A stretch of DNA of 64,000 nucleotides, taken from NCBI RefSeq assembly GCF_001050115.1, contig NZ_CP012024.1:2894001-2958000 (forward strand), read 5' to 3'. Below, one piece after another: positions 28,033 through 37,233 of the stretch (the first letter of the stretch is position 1; the number at the start of each line of letters is the position of its first letter). The translations under genes and the position numbers were made by a program. The stretch is from Bacillus smithii (GTDB taxonomy: Bacteria; Bacillota; Bacilli; Bacillales; DSM-4216). The notes beneath the pieces are model-generated. The model was not told where the DNA came from, searched no databases, and was given only the letters and a program-made list of their open reading frames with translations.

Positions 28033-28818
28033 TTAAACCATTGCTTTTAACCATACCATCATAGTGATTACAATATGAACCGTTGCGTGAGCCATCATGG
28101 CCGCTTCCAAACTCCTCTTCCAGAAAAGCCAGCCAAATGCGATTCCGGCTATTCCGTTTAATAACATCATACGAAAGAAAATAAACCATGTCAGTGGTGC
28201 AAGAACTGTATTTGCCCCTAAATGAGCTACTCCAAACAAAAGGGAACTTATCAAAATGGAAAGCCACATGATCCACGGTTTCGGCCGATTTTTTCTGTGT
28301 TGAAAGAAACGCCACCCCATCCATGCAACGAAAGACATGAGTCCCCATCGCATCATTATTTCTTCGCTAATTCCTCCATAAAAAATACCTCCCAAAGTCA
28401 CGACCAAGCTGCGGGACTGTGTATTTAGATGAAAACTGCTTGGAAGCCACTGTTGAAAGATCAAATCAAATAAGTAGTAGATGACGGTAACCATCATTCC
28501 TAACATGATAGCTTGATTTATGTCTGATCGAAGGGAAGGCCATAATTTCGCTTTTCTCGCCATGTTTTCAACGATATGCGATTTTAAACCTAGCCGAGGC
28601 GTGAGGAAAATGCCAATGACAATCGCAACGATTAAAAGAATAATCGGATTGATCAAAGATAATCCGGCTAAAACAGCTAAAGGGAGATCAGGTTTATTGG
28701 GAATATCTTTTAATACTTGAGAAAGGGTAATTTCAATGGTCGGAATAATCATGAACACCCCTAAAAGACTAAATGTAAATAAAACCCAAAACTGCTTCCA
28801 GAATAGTTTAGCAGACAT
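28033..28818 (-). CDS. CPBP-family intramembrane metalloprotease-like protein
   Basis: 261 aa from the ATG at 28818 (AAAAGGAG upstream); the frame open to 28869 overlaps the upstream gene. About seven membrane helices with the CPBP (Abi) motifs: GGISEEIMMRWGLMS (paired Glu), FGVAHLG and a C-terminal MMAHATVHI His motif. Bacterial homologues process or protect prenylated or peptide substrates, often bacteriocin-related, but the substrate here is unknown. It is the last gene of a three-gene operon with a second putative membrane protease and an HTH regulator. Confidence 0.8.
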   Translation of the reverse strand: MSAKLFWKQFWVLFTFSLLGVFMIIPTIEITLSQVLKDIPNKPDLPLAVLAGLSLINPIILLIVAIVIGIFLTPRLGLKSHIVENMARKAKLWPSLRSDINQAIMLGMMVTVIYYLFDLIFQQWLPSSFHLNTQSRSLVVTLGGIFYGGISEEIMMRWGLMSFVAWMGWRFFQHRKNRPKPWIMWLSILISSLLFGVAHLGANTVLAPLTWFIFFRMMLLNGIAGIAFGWLFWKRSLEAAMMAHATVHIVITMMVWLKAMV

Positions 28819-28862
28819 ACGTTTTTCTCCTTTTCCCTTTATAGATAACATACTCTTTACTA

Positions 28863-29567
28863 CTACCATGCAATAAGTCCCGTTACTAATAATGCTGTCC
28901 CTACAACGGCTACGAATAATTGTGCAGCCAACATATTTTTACTAGATAGCCAAACAACTACTAAATTAAATAAGCTATGGACAATAACAAAAATGAACGT
29001 TAGCAAAGGGATTTTCGCTATAAGTAGTGTGACTCCAATATGAAAGGCACTTGCAAAGATCCGTTCCACCACACCCCACAATGGACTTAAACGAAGTTGT
29101 CCATTTGATTCTAATAATTCTTTTACTTGAATCGATTTTTCATCTTGTCGTTGTATGATATGGATTAGAACGAATCCGTTGATGATCGTAAATAATACTT
29201 CTATCGCAGCCCACCCTTGACCAACTGAAATCGCCCAGGAGAAAGAGGTTCCAGTAAGCAACAAGAGAATCAAACGAACTCCTTCCTCCAAAGGTCCGGA
29301 AGATAAACCAACAAAAAGTGTGGCTTTTTCTTTAGACAATCCCTTAAACAATACAGTGACTGGACCGCGTAGAAAAAGGGCAATCACCCAACCAAGAGCT
29401 CCCAAACTAAATGCTTTCCATTGAATAGGGCTAAAACCATGGTAAAAAAACAACCCAAATGATATAGGAACTGCTAAATAAAAAGGGATTGCAAGGATAA
29501 ATCTACGAGCCATTTTTTGATTGGATGGATCAGATAATGTATTTTCGTTTTTCAAAGGTGTCGGCAT
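28863..29567 (-). CDS. YhfC/CPBP-like intramembrane protease-related protein
   Basis: 234 aa, about seven helices. Motifs resemble the YhfC/PrsW/CPBP superfamily: LSSGPLEEGVRLILLL (Glu pair), SAFHIGVTLL (His) and VHSLFNLVVVWLSS (His, Asn). Enzymatic activity is inferred only from these residues. Its start overlaps the end region of the HTH gene, and the CPBP gene follows directly, so the three are co-transcribed. Confidence 0.65.
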   Translation of the reverse strand: MPTPLKNENTLSDPSNQKMARRFILAIPFYLAVPISFGLFFYHGFSPIQWKAFSLGALGWVIALFLRGPVTVLFKGLSKEKATLFVGLSSGPLEEGVRLILLLLTGTSFSWAISVGQGWAAIEVLFTIINGFVLIHIIQRQDEKSIQVKELLESNGQLRLSPLWGVVERIFASAFHIGVTLLIAKIPLLTFIFVIVHSLFNLVVVWLSSKNMLAAQLFVAVVGTALLVTGLIAW

Positions 29568-29570
29568 TGA

Positions 29571-30137
29571 TTATTCCCCCTCTCCTTTATGGTTTGAAGG
29601 TTTTTGTTCTGGCTGAGGTATGAAGATCGTTGAAAGTGTGCGAAGGCGCCTGCCAGGAGCCGGTTGATTTTTAAGAGCCGGCTCAACAACAGAACGAATT
29701 GCTTGTAACAATCGGGAAAACTCCTCATCGCTTAAATACAATGAAGCCTTACGATAGCTGACTCCATCCGCCTCCAGATCAAAGTGTTCTTGCTGCAAAT
29801 ATCTGTGAAAGTCAGATTGAATGGAAGCTAAAAAAGCCAAAAAATTCCGCATGTGATCTTCTCGGCTGAAGTTTGCCAAATCATCTTTTGTCAAATTGGC
29901 TCCTTGTTCTGCCAATGTGTAAATTTTCTCTGTCGTTCCACGGACTTGTCGTTGATCAATAATTTGAATAATACCGCCTTCATGCAACTTATGAAGGTGT
30001 CGATATAATGTAGCCTGCGGAACATCCGGCAACAACTCGATTAATTGTTGAGCAGTTAGGTGCCGCCCCCCAGTGAAAGTTTGAACAATACGTAATCGGA
30101 TCGGATGAAGAAGTAAATCTGCCTTTGACTGTTTGAT
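29571..30137 (-). CDS. ArsR/HTH_20-type transcriptional regulator; start codon not canonical
   Basis: The C-terminal 154 codons are open from the TTG at 30035. The in-frame sequence upstream completes a winged helix: KADLLLHPIRLRIVQTF, then RHLTAQQLIELLPDVP and QATLYRHLHKLHEGG. An in-frame TGA precedes it, and no ATG/GTG/TTG lies between them. ATC at 30137 sits 7 nt after a good GAGGTG and is my suggested start; a one-base indel after an out-of-frame GTG is the alternative. It likely represses its own operon through the AT palindrome upstream. Confidence 0.65.
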   Translation of the reverse strand: MKQSKADLLLHPIRLRIVQTFTGGRHLTAQQLIELLPDVPQATLYRHLHKLHEGGIIQIIDQRQVRGTTEKIYTLAEQGANLTKDDLANFSREDHMRNFLAFLASIQSDFHRYLQQEHFDLEADGVSYRKASLYLSDEEFSRLLQAIRSVVEPALKNQPAPGRRLRTLSTIFIPQPEQKPSNHKGEGE

Positions 30138-30155
30138 CGTCGTTCACCTCTTTTT

Positions 30156-30179
30156 ATTATTATCATTATTGATAATAAT
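30156..30179. promoter_or_regulatory. AT-rich palindrome, likely operator of the HTH regulator operon
   Basis: ATTATTATC and GATAATAAT are perfect complements separated by 6 bp, directly upstream of the ribosome binding site of the regulator gene. The region to 30430 has no gene; GGGGACAGACCCC near 30414 is a small hairpin after lrgB. Confidence 0.5.
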
Positions 30180-30430
30180 AATAAAGAAAATAACAATTGT
30201 CAATCCACAATTATCCCTTTTTTCATCTAATGAGAAAAAAATAAGAGCCGTTAGCCAACGTCCAACAACTAACGACTCCGTTTCATAAAATGTAGTACTT
30301 GAGATCCTCTTTTCCCTTTCATTTCCCCTTTTATTCACATAAAACAGATTGAAAAACACAATCCATCGCATTTAATCCCCATCAATTTACCACTTTAATC
30401 CTTTAAAACAGCATGGGGGTCTGTCCCCTT

Positions 30431-31126
30431 TTAAATATGAAAGAACATGGTGATATACGGTGCGACAATGGAGCCTAATAAAGCACTTAATACCATGGCG
30501 ACTGAGCCGATGGAAACGGCTAGTTCTCCGAATTCGGATGCTTTTGTGATTCCAAGTACATGTGATGCACTTCCAAGGGCAATTCCTTTTCCAAGCACAC
30601 TTTTGATGCGCAGCCACTTTAAGATCACGGGTCCTACTATGGCGCCGGTAAGGCCTGCCACCATCACACATATAATCGTCATCGAGGAAATTCCGCCGAT
30701 GCTGGCTGTAATTTGAATAGCCACTGGCATCGTAAAGGATTTCGGCAGCATCGATAAAACAAGACTACGATCAAAATGAAAGAATCTGCCAAAGAAAAGT
30801 CCGCTTAGCATTCCGGTCATCATCCCGACGCTCACGCCTACCAGAATAGGAACCATATATTTTTTCAGCACAAAACGTTGCTTATATAAAGGATAGGCCA
30901 ACGCTACGACACTTGGTCGAAGCAAAAAATTAATCCACTTGCCGCCCTTCATATATGTGTCATACGAAATATGTGCACCAATCAACAAAACGACCATCAA
31001 AATGGTCGTTGTCAATACAGGAAGCAAAAACGGCCAAGAAAAGCGTGAATAAATACGGCTCATGATCAGATAAATCCCAACCGTCATGATGATCATGACG
31101 AGAGGGATGAGAACTTGTTGTATCAT
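30431..31126 (-). CDS. LrgB/CidB-family membrane protein
   Basis: 231 aa, about seven membrane helices, with the family motif region LPKSFTMPVAIQI and GHVLGITKASEFGELAVSIGS-like C-terminus (ASHVLGITKA seen). LrgB/CidB proteins work with a holin-like LrgA/CidA partner in murein hydrolase control or pyruvate uptake. Its ATG overlaps the end of the cidA-like gene. The closest known pair in Bacillus is YsbAB/YwbHG; the sequence does not decide between them. Confidence 0.85.
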   Translation of the reverse strand: MIQQVLIPLVMIIMTVGIYLIMSRIYSRFSWPFLLPVLTTTILMVVLLIGAHISYDTYMKGGKWINFLLRPSVVALAYPLYKQRFVLKKYMVPILVGVSVGMMTGMLSGLFFGRFFHFDRSLVLSMLPKSFTMPVAIQITASIGGISSMTIICVMVAGLTGAIVGPVILKWLRIKSVLGKGIALGSASHVLGITKASEFGELAVSIGSVAMVLSALLGSIVAPYITMFFHI

Positions 31127-31503
31127 GCTTTCTGCTCATCCTTTCTTTTTTGTCTGCTTTTTTCTAATAATTGACTGGCATGACCAGCAGCTACCACCGT
31201 CATGATCGTGCTAATGAAGACAATGAAAAATAATAAGACCCCCTGCTTGGAAAGCAATGAAGGGTAATTCATAATGCCAATCATGGCCGGAACAAAAAGA
31301 AGAGGCAGAAACGCTATTAAGAAGCCAGCCCCTTGTTCAATCCAATCCAGCTTAAATAGTTTTAAAGATAAACAAAGCAGCAATAATAAAAGTCCCAGCA
31401 CATTTCCGGGAATCAATAAATGCAAAGCACGGTGAATCATTTCACCAATAAACGAAAACCCGTATAGAATAAAAATTTGAATAATAATTTGAATCCACTT
31501 CAT
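31123..31503 (-). CDS. Holin-like CidA/LrgA-family protein
   Basis: 126 aa from the ATG at 31503, chosen for the GAAGGA site 9 nt upstream instead of the GTG at 31524. Four hydrophobic helices and a charged C-terminus; the LLIPGNVLGLLLLLLCL and FLPLLFVPAMIGIM motifs are diagnostic of the family. It is the first gene of a two-gene operon with the LrgB-like gene and is divergent from a MarR regulator 175 bp away. Confidence 0.87.
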   Translation of the reverse strand: MKWIQIIIQIFILYGFSFIGEMIHRALHLLIPGNVLGLLLLLLCLSLKLFKLDWIEQGAGFLIAFLPLLFVPAMIGIMNYPSLLSKQGVLLFFIVFISTIMTVVAAGHASQLLEKSRQKRKDEQKA

Positions 31504-31579
31504 TCGCAAAAATCCTTCTCCCACTCTCTTTAATTTGAGTTGTAATCATGTATGATAGGAATAGAAAATACTCAAATAC

Positions 31580-31614
31580 TTGTATAATACAACTACATAC
31601 ATAATATGTATTAT
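31580..31614. promoter_or_regulatory. Two palindromes in the cidA-marR divergent promoter region
   Basis: TTGTATAATACAA (31580-31592) and ATAATATGTATTAT (31601-31614) lie between the divergent starts and fit MarR-type operators of about 13-14 bp. Confidence 0.55.
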
Positions 31615-31678
31615 AAAATGATATTTTTCCTTGTCAATGAATTTAGAAGTTGAAAGCGGCGCCAATTTAAGGAGGAAT

Positions 31679-32116
31679 ATGAGATTGTCAAAAAAAGAAC
31701 GTGCCATTGAACAAATCGAATACGAAATGACGACCTTTATACGTATGGCCACTTATGTGGACCAGACAGATAAAAAAGTAGGCATCTTTGAACGTGCCAC
31801 TTATTTACTGCTAAGAGAACTCGATAAATTAGGATCCGCACGGCTGAAGACACTGGCCGATGTGCTGAAACTTGATATTTCAACCGTCAGCAGACAAGCG
31901 GCCTCACTTGAATCCAAAGGACTAATCGAACGTTTAGCAGATCCGAGCGATGGACGAGCCACTCTTTTTCACCTTACCGCAACGGGAAAAGAGAAACTTG
32001 CTATGGACAAAAAAATACGATTATCCAGATACAATCAATGGTTGGAAGAATGGACAGAAGAAGAATGCGAAATATTCAAAAATTTATTGAATCGATTAAA
32101 CAACTCCTTTATTTAA
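31679..32116 (+). CDS. MarR-family transcriptional regulator
   Basis: About 145 aa. Winged helix (SARLKTLADVLKLDISTVSRQAASLESKGLIER) and a beta wing (PSDGRATLFHLTATG), flanked by dimerisation helices. GGAGG at 31671-31675 places the start at ATG 31679 or TTG 31685. It is divergent from the cidAB-type operon, so it probably represses that operon and itself; the ligand is unknown. Confidence 0.88.
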   Translation: MRLSKKERAIEQIEYEMTTFIRMATYVDQTDKKVGIFERATYLLLRELDKLGSARLKTLADVLKLDISTVSRQAASLESKGLIERLADPSDGRATLFHLTATGKEKLAMDKKIRLSRYNQWLEEWTEEECEIFKNLLNRLNNSFI

Positions 32117-32283
32117 TAAAGGCTATGTTTTAAATCAATGTTGAAATTTGATATAATTTCGTGACAATTTGAATGTAAGTTAACTATAATTTATTACACA
32201 ATCGAAGATAAGTGCGAACTGAAGATTATTTATAAACTGAACTTCAGAGAATAAGCAGGGATAAAATGAAAAATGGAGGTATT

Positions 32284-32808
32284 ATGAATAAACGAGAGAG
32301 AATGAAAACAGTCTTTTTATATGGTATTTTCATTTGTTACATACTTTTGTTAATTAAAATATTGTTCTTATCAAGAATTTCGCATTTGGAGCATAGGTCA
32401 ATCAATCTCATTCCTTTTTATAGTATAATGGAATATATATCTGGCAGATCTGCGAATATAAAAGCATTTGCTTTTAGTAATGTGGTTGGCAATATAGTTA
32501 TTTTTATTCCCCTTGGTACATATTTGTCATTATTCAAAAATGATAAAAGAGTAATAACCAATTTGTTGTTTATATTTATAGTGAGTTTGTTTGTTGAAAT
32601 CATTCAGGGGCTTTTAGGCATTGGAGCATCAGACATTGATGATATAATTCTAAATTGTTTGGGTGGATTGATTGGTATTTCAGGGTATAAGTTTTTATTG
32701 TTTATATTACGAGATGAGAAAAAAGTACATACTGCAATCACAATACTATCTGCTATCGGATTACCTCGTATATTATATTATTTATTCATGATGAGAATGA
32801 GATTCTGA
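32284..32808 (+). CDS. VanZ-family membrane protein
   Basis: 174 aa from the ATG at 32284 behind GGAGGT. Five hydrophobic helices with the VanZ-like motifs NLIPFYSI, NVVGNIVIFIPLGTYLSL and VEIIQGLLGIGASDIDDIILNCLGG. VanZ homologues confer low-level teicoplanin resistance in some settings, but most chromosomal copies have no known role. It is monocistronic and unrelated to its neighbours. Confidence 0.85.
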   Translation: MNKRERMKTVFLYGIFICYILLLIKILFLSRISHLEHRSINLIPFYSIMEYISGRSANIKAFAFSNVVGNIVIFIPLGTYLSLFKNDKRVITNLLFIFIVSLFVEIIQGLLGIGASDIDDIILNCLGGLIGISGYKFLLFILRDEKKVHTAITILSAIGLPRILYYLFMMRMRF

Positions 32809-33489
32809 ATATCTTTATTTCATATTCAAGAAGATACCCTACACAAAAAGAACGTAGAAATTAAGCATAATGCGAAGTATAAGTTGGTTCGCTATCTTCT
32901 TAAAAGGCGAATTAAGGAAAGTCAAAGGGCTTCCCTTAAAAATCGCTTAATTTTCAACACTATTTTAAAACATAGCCTTAATAAAAAGAGAGCCATTATG
33001 AAACACCGTTCAAAAATGCGAACGGTGTTTATGATTTTAAAAGAAGGAAATGGTAAAATTCTGCCTTTATCCATTGTTTTCGATGGACCATTTCGAATAT
33101 CACGAACTTTTCCTACGTATGATAAGGTCCTCCCCACTATATCATCCCCTTCCTTTTGTTTGTTCGACAGTCCTTTGTCGAAATGAAATGTCCATTTCTC
33201 CATTCTTTTTTTATGAAAAAATCAATATGCTTTTTTAAAAAGCACTCTTGCTGCTGCACTTTTATTAGAAGCTGTTTTTAGCCATTTCTTGCATCAGCAG
33301 ATCGATATTTAGAGCATATAGAAAATGTCCTCTGTAGTTGTTTTAGCTAAATAACAAAAAGAATCTTGTTGTTGTCTGATATTTCTCCTAAATACCGGAA
33401 TACCGCTGATGAAAAAGGCGCTTTGGAAGAAGACAAACCGACTTTGTCATTTTTTATCTGATCAAATAATTTTAATATTCTGATAATTA
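32809..33489. other. Intergenic region with hairpins, no gene
   Basis: About 680 bp. A perfect 11-bp hairpin (AAACACCGTTC/GAACGGTGTTT, 33001-33030) and a smaller TTCGACA hairpin (33162-33181) are visible; neither has a clear T-run. Short frames on both strands look like chance. Confidence 0.5.
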
Positions 33490-33506
33490 TGTTATATTAT
33501 ATAACA
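33490..33506. promoter_or_regulatory. 17-bp palindrome upstream of the yhjCB-type operon
   Basis: TGTTATATTATATAACA is a perfect 7-3-7 palindrome about 95 bp before the DUF3311 gene. The 15-bp core GTTATATTATATAAC recurs (complement) at 37704-37718 upstream of another transporter. Confidence 0.6.
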
Positions 33507-33600
33507 TACTCGAATTTTAATCAGGAATAGAAATATCCGCCAGCTCCGTTGGGAAAGCGTTCTAAAGGTTTTCTATCATTCCATAGAGGAGGAAATAAAA

Positions 33601-33801
33601 ATGAAAGGAATCCGCTGGCTAATGTTGCTCCCTTTTCTTGGCATTCTCGGCGGTATCCCGTTTGCCAACAGAGTGACTCCCTATATACTTGGCCTGCCGT
33701 TTATTCTTTTTTGGATTGTTGCCTGGGTGATCATCACTTCCATTATCATGGCGATTGTTTATCGCTTTGATCCGAAAGTGAAGGAGGAAGACCAAACATG
33801 A
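33601..33801 (+). CDS. DUF3311 small membrane protein (YhjC-like)
   Basis: 66 aa with two helices; WLMLLPFLGILGGIPFANRV is typical of DUF3311. GAGGAGG precedes the ATG. Its stop overlaps the ATG of the sodium:solute symporter, the usual arrangement, so it probably acts as a small subunit of that transporter. Confidence 0.88.
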   Translation: MKGIRWLMLLPFLGILGGIPFANRVTPYILGLPFILFWIVAWVIITSIIMAIVYRFDPKVKEEDQT

Positions 33802-35276
33802 ATACATCGTTGGTGTTGATTTTTGCTTTTCTGCTGTTATCCCTTTTCTTAGGAGTACGAGCGCGGAAAGGGAAAGAAATGAATTTGGAACAGTGGACAG
33901 TCGGCGGCCGCGGGTTTGGCACCATTTTTGTCTTTCTTCTCATGGCGGGCGAAATTTATACGACATTTACCTTTTTAGGCGGCAGCGGCTGGGCATACAG
34001 CAAAGGCGGGCCAGCGTTTTACATTATCGCGTACGGTTGCTTGGCGTATGTTCTGTCGTATTGGATGCTCCCAAAAGTATGGAAATATGCGAAAGAACAT
34101 CAGCTTATGTCACAGTCTGATTTTTTCGCCAGCAAATACAACAGCCAAGCGTTAGGAGTGCTGGTTTCTCTGGTTGGGGTGCTGGCACTTATTCCGTATT
34201 TGGTACTGCAGCTAAAAGGATTAGGCATCATCGTTTCTGAAGCTTCATATGGTACGATTTCAGAAACGGCGGCTATTTGGATCGGCGTTGTTGCCGTTAC
34301 AGTATATGTAATTATTTCAGGAATCCACGGTTCGGCTTGGACAGCGCTAGTGAAAGACATCACGATTCTTATTGTCATCGCCTTTTTAGGTCTTTATCTG
34401 CCGTTTCATTACTATGGCGGAATTCGGCCGATGTTTGAAGCGATCGAAAAACCCAATCCAGGTTTTCTCTCCTTGCCGAATAAGGGGATGAGCGTATCAT
34501 GGTTCATTTCGACCGTACTGTTGACGGTTCTTGGTTTTTATATGTGGCCTCATACGTTCAGTTCGATTTATTCGGCTAAGAGCGCCAATGTTTTCCGGAA
34601 AAATGCCATTATTTTGCCCATTTATCAGTTATTGCTTCTATTCGTCTTTTTCGTCGGCTTTGCGGCGATTTTAAAAATACCGCATTTGGAAGGATCGGAT
34701 ACCGACTTGGCGCTGTTGCGTTTGTCCATTCAGACATTTGATCCTTGGGTCGTCGGGCTGATCGGCGCCGCCGGGCTGTTGACGGCTATGGTTCCAGGTT
34801 CGATGATATTAATGACGGCTTCCACGCTGCTATCGAAAAATGTCTATAAAGTATTTTCTCCTTCTGCCACTGACCAACAAGTTGCAAAGCTGGCGAAATA
34901 TCTTGTTCCTGTCATTGCCTTGATTTCGTTATACTTTACGTTCCGTGGAGGAAATACGATCGTTGCTTTGCTTCTCATGGGATATAGTCTGGTGACGCAG
35001 CTGTTCCCATCGTTTGTACTAAGCTTGATGAAAAACAATTTTGTAACGAAACAAGGAGCGTTTGTTGGTATTATAGCCGGGGTTGCAACGGCGGCTTATA
35101 TGACATTATCAGGCAGCGGCATTGGTACTTTGTTCCCGTCCTTGCCCCAGACAATGCAAGATTTAAACGTCGGAATGATTGCGTTGATCGTGAATGCTGT
35201 GGCGACAGTGGTTGTAAGCTGGATTTCAGGCAACCCTCGGTCAGTAAACGTTGACTCAAAAGAAAATACCATGTAG
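33798..35276 (+). CDS. Sodium:solute symporter family permease (YhjB-like)
   Basis: 492 aa, about 13 membrane helices, SSS family. Seen: an N-terminal WTVGGRGFGTIFVFLLMAGEIYTTFTFLG segment (motif positions), the DITILIVIAFLGLYLP helix and the AAGLLTAMVPGSMILMTASTLLSKNVY region where the sodium site of LeuT-fold carriers lies. It imports a small organic solute with Na+; substrate unknown. Co-transcribed with DUF3311. Codon use here is slightly more GC-rich than the upstream region. Confidence 0.87.
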   Translation: MNTSLVLIFAFLLLSLFLGVRARKGKEMNLEQWTVGGRGFGTIFVFLLMAGEIYTTFTFLGGSGWAYSKGGPAFYIIAYGCLAYVLSYWMLPKVWKYAKEHQLMSQSDFFASKYNSQALGVLVSLVGVLALIPYLVLQLKGLGIIVSEASYGTISETAAIWIGVVAVTVYVIISGIHGSAWTALVKDITILIVIAFLGLYLPFHYYGGIRPMFEAIEKPNPGFLSLPNKGMSVSWFISTVLLTVLGFYMWPHTFSSIYSAKSANVFRKNAIILPIYQLLLLFVFFVGFAAILKIPHLEGSDTDLALLRLSIQTFDPWVVGLIGAAGLLTAMVPGSMILMTASTLLSKNVYKVFSPSATDQQVAKLAKYLVPVIALISLYFTFRGGNTIVALLLMGYSLVTQLFPSFVLSLMKNNFVTKQGAFVGIIAGVATAAYMTLSGSGIGTLFPSLPQTMQDLNVGMIALIVNAVATVVVSWISGNPRSVNVDSKENTM

Positions 35277-35445
35277 GGGAACCGATTTTTTCCCGATCGC
35301 TAGTCTATTTTATTGAAAAAGCAGCGATGAGACAGCAAAAACATTTCATTGGCATTAGAAAGTATGGAGGGAACGTGAACTTTGACCAGACATAAAATTC
35401 ACCTTCGGATTCCAACAATGCATTCTTGCCCTTATAGACACCAAA

Positions 35446-35506
35446 CAAAAACACCCCCATCAACCGAATGGAGTGGCCATTCGATTCAGGAGGTGTTTTT
35501 TCCTTG
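35446..35506. repeat. Hairpin/terminator repeated at 39.75 kb
   Basis: AAAAACACC...CCGAATGG pairs imperfectly with CCATTCGATTCAGGAGGTGTTTTT, with T-runs on both strands. It can end the symporter operon (rightward) or the yveA-like gene (leftward). A related stretch (GGCCATTC...TTCAGGAGGTATTTTTC) stands at 39758-39790. Confidence 0.6.
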
Positions 35507-35604
35507 TATTATTTTATTGTGTCGCTTCAAGCCATTTGTGCAATCCCATAAAGGTATTTTTTCGATTCCTAGATTCTATTCAGCCAACTAAGCCATTCCT
35601 ACTT

Positions 35605-37233
35605 TTAATTTTGAGCCACTTTTTTTATGCTTTCGTTTTCGTATTCTACTGGCTGATTGAGGCTTTCAGCTTCTTTCAATTGATCCGTGAAGTAAGCGGA
35701 TCGAATCGCCCACGCATAAAACACTAGTGCACTGACCGCAACGACTACCATATCCCAACCGTACGGAATGATATTATATCCGCCAAATTGTTTACTGCCG
35801 AGACAGGAAATGAGCATCATATAGAGAAGATAGCAAACGAGCCACAACCCTGCCTTGAAATTTTTCAAAAACGTTTCCTTTCCTCGCTTCGCTTCATAAT
35901 AAAAGTAAATCGGAAGGCCTATGAGCATGACGAACAAAACTTGTCCGGTTAATGGCCATCTGGACCAATATAAAATCAGCGAAGAAACGATAAAAGCAAT
36001 CGGAGCAATGACAGCTAAACCTTTTGTTTTCAAAGGACGGTGGTAGTCAGGAACCAGCTTGCGCAAAGACATGACTGTAACCGGACCCGCCATATAGCTG
36101 ACAACAGTCGCTACCGATATGACTTCCACCAGTTCTCCCCATCCGCGGAATAAAAACATAAACAAATAGGACACAGCCAAGTTTAACCACATGGCAGGCC
36201 GCGGAACCTTATATAATGGATGGACGGTTCCGAAAATCTTTGGAAAGTAGCCGTTTTTCTCCATCCCGTAAATCATTCTTGCCGTAGTCGCAGTGTAGAC
36301 GGTTCCTGTACCTGAAGGCGAGATCACAGCATCAGCAAACATCGCAACCGCCAGCCAACCGATTCCAAGAGCCAACGCCAAATCAGCAAACGGCGACTTC
36401 ATCTCTAATCCGGTCCATCCATGTGACAGCATGCTGGAAGGAACACTGCCGATGAACACGAATTCAAGAAGGAAATAAAGTACTCCCGCCGTAAGCAGCG
36501 ATAAAATGACGGCAAGAGGAACGTTGCGTCCCGGATTCTTCACTTCTCCCGCAAGATTGATGGGCGTCTGAAAGCCATTAAAAGCAAACACGATACCCGA
36601 TGTGGCAATCGCGGTCAATACGCCTGACCAACCGTTCGGCATAAATCCACCGGATACATGCGTAAAATTAGTTGTCTTAAATCCGACGACATAAATCCCG
36701 ATAACGGTCAATAACGGGACGACAAATTTGATCACTGTGACAATGGTGTTGGCTTTCGCAAACAATCCGACCGTCCAATAGTTGAGCAAGAAAAAACCGA
36801 TAACCAAAAAGAACGCTAAGACTAGTCCTGACGTTGTCAAATGGGTTCCATCATACATATTTTGCGCCCACGCCCATGGCCACGAGCTCATATATTGTAC
36901 GGAAGCTTCTGCTTCGATTGGAATCACTGATACGATCGCTATCCAGTTTGCCCAACCAGCGATAAACCCTACAAACGAGCCGTGGGAATATTGAGGATAG
37001 CGCACCATTCCTCCCGACTCCGGAAACATACCTCCTAACTCAGCATAAGAAACGGCAATACAAATGATGATCAGACATCCGATAATCCATGAAAAGATCG
37101 AAGCAGGACCAGCTACTTTTGCCGCTTTCCAAGCACCGAACAACCAACCTGAACCAATGATAGAGCCCAATCCCGTCAACGTTAATGCGAAGAGCCCTAT
37201 TTCCCGTCTCAAATTCTCCACTTTTTTTTGCAT
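35605..37233 (-). CDS. APC-family amino acid permease (YveA aspartate-transporter-like)
   Basis: 542 aa, about 14 helices; longer than the usual 12-TM permease, as in YveA-type aspartate/glutamate:H+ symporters. The N-terminal GLGSIIGSGWLFGAWKAAKVAG (residues 21-42) is the APC substrate-binding first helix, and FAFNGFQTPINLAGEVKNPGRNVP is the sixth-helix signature. GAGGG lies before the ATG. The leader from the likely promoter at 37657-37686 is over 400 nt long. Confidence 0.82.
   Translation of the reverse strand: MQKKVENLRREIGLFALTLTGLGSIIGSGWLFGAWKAAKVAGPASIFSWIIGCLIIICIAVSYAELGGMFPESGGMVRYPQYSHGSFVGFIAGWANWIAIVSVIPIEAEASVQYMSSWPWAWAQNMYDGTHLTTSGLVLAFFLVIGFFLLNYWTVGLFAKANTIVTVIKFVVPLLTVIGIYVVGFKTTNFTHVSGGFMPNGWSGVLTAIATSGIVFAFNGFQTPINLAGEVKNPGRNVPLAVILSLLTAGVLYFLLEFVFIGSVPSSMLSHGWTGLEMKSPFADLALALGIGWLAVAMFADAVISPSGTGTVYTATTARMIYGMEKNGYFPKIFGTVHPLYKVPRPAMWLNLAVSYLFMFLFRGWGELVEVISVATVVSYMAGPVTVMSLRKLVPDYHRPLKTKGLAVIAPIAFIVSSLILYWSRWPLTGQVLFVMLIGLPIYFYYEAKRGKETFLKNFKAGLWLVCYLLYMMLISCLGSKQFGGYNIIPYGWDMVVVAVSALVFYAWAIRSAYFTDQLKEAESLNQPVEYENESIKKVAQN

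Noticed and set aside
30155-30190. GATAATAATAATAAA resembles a Fur box
   Set aside because: It matches 12 of 14 positions only because the region is low-complexity AT repeats. The centred palindrome has 6-bp spacing unlike 7-1-7, and its place fits an operator of the adjacent regulator.
33001-33030. Perfect 11-bp hairpin as terminator or small-RNA end
   Set aside because: No T-run on either strand and no promoter or gene that would need it; left as an unexplained hairpin.
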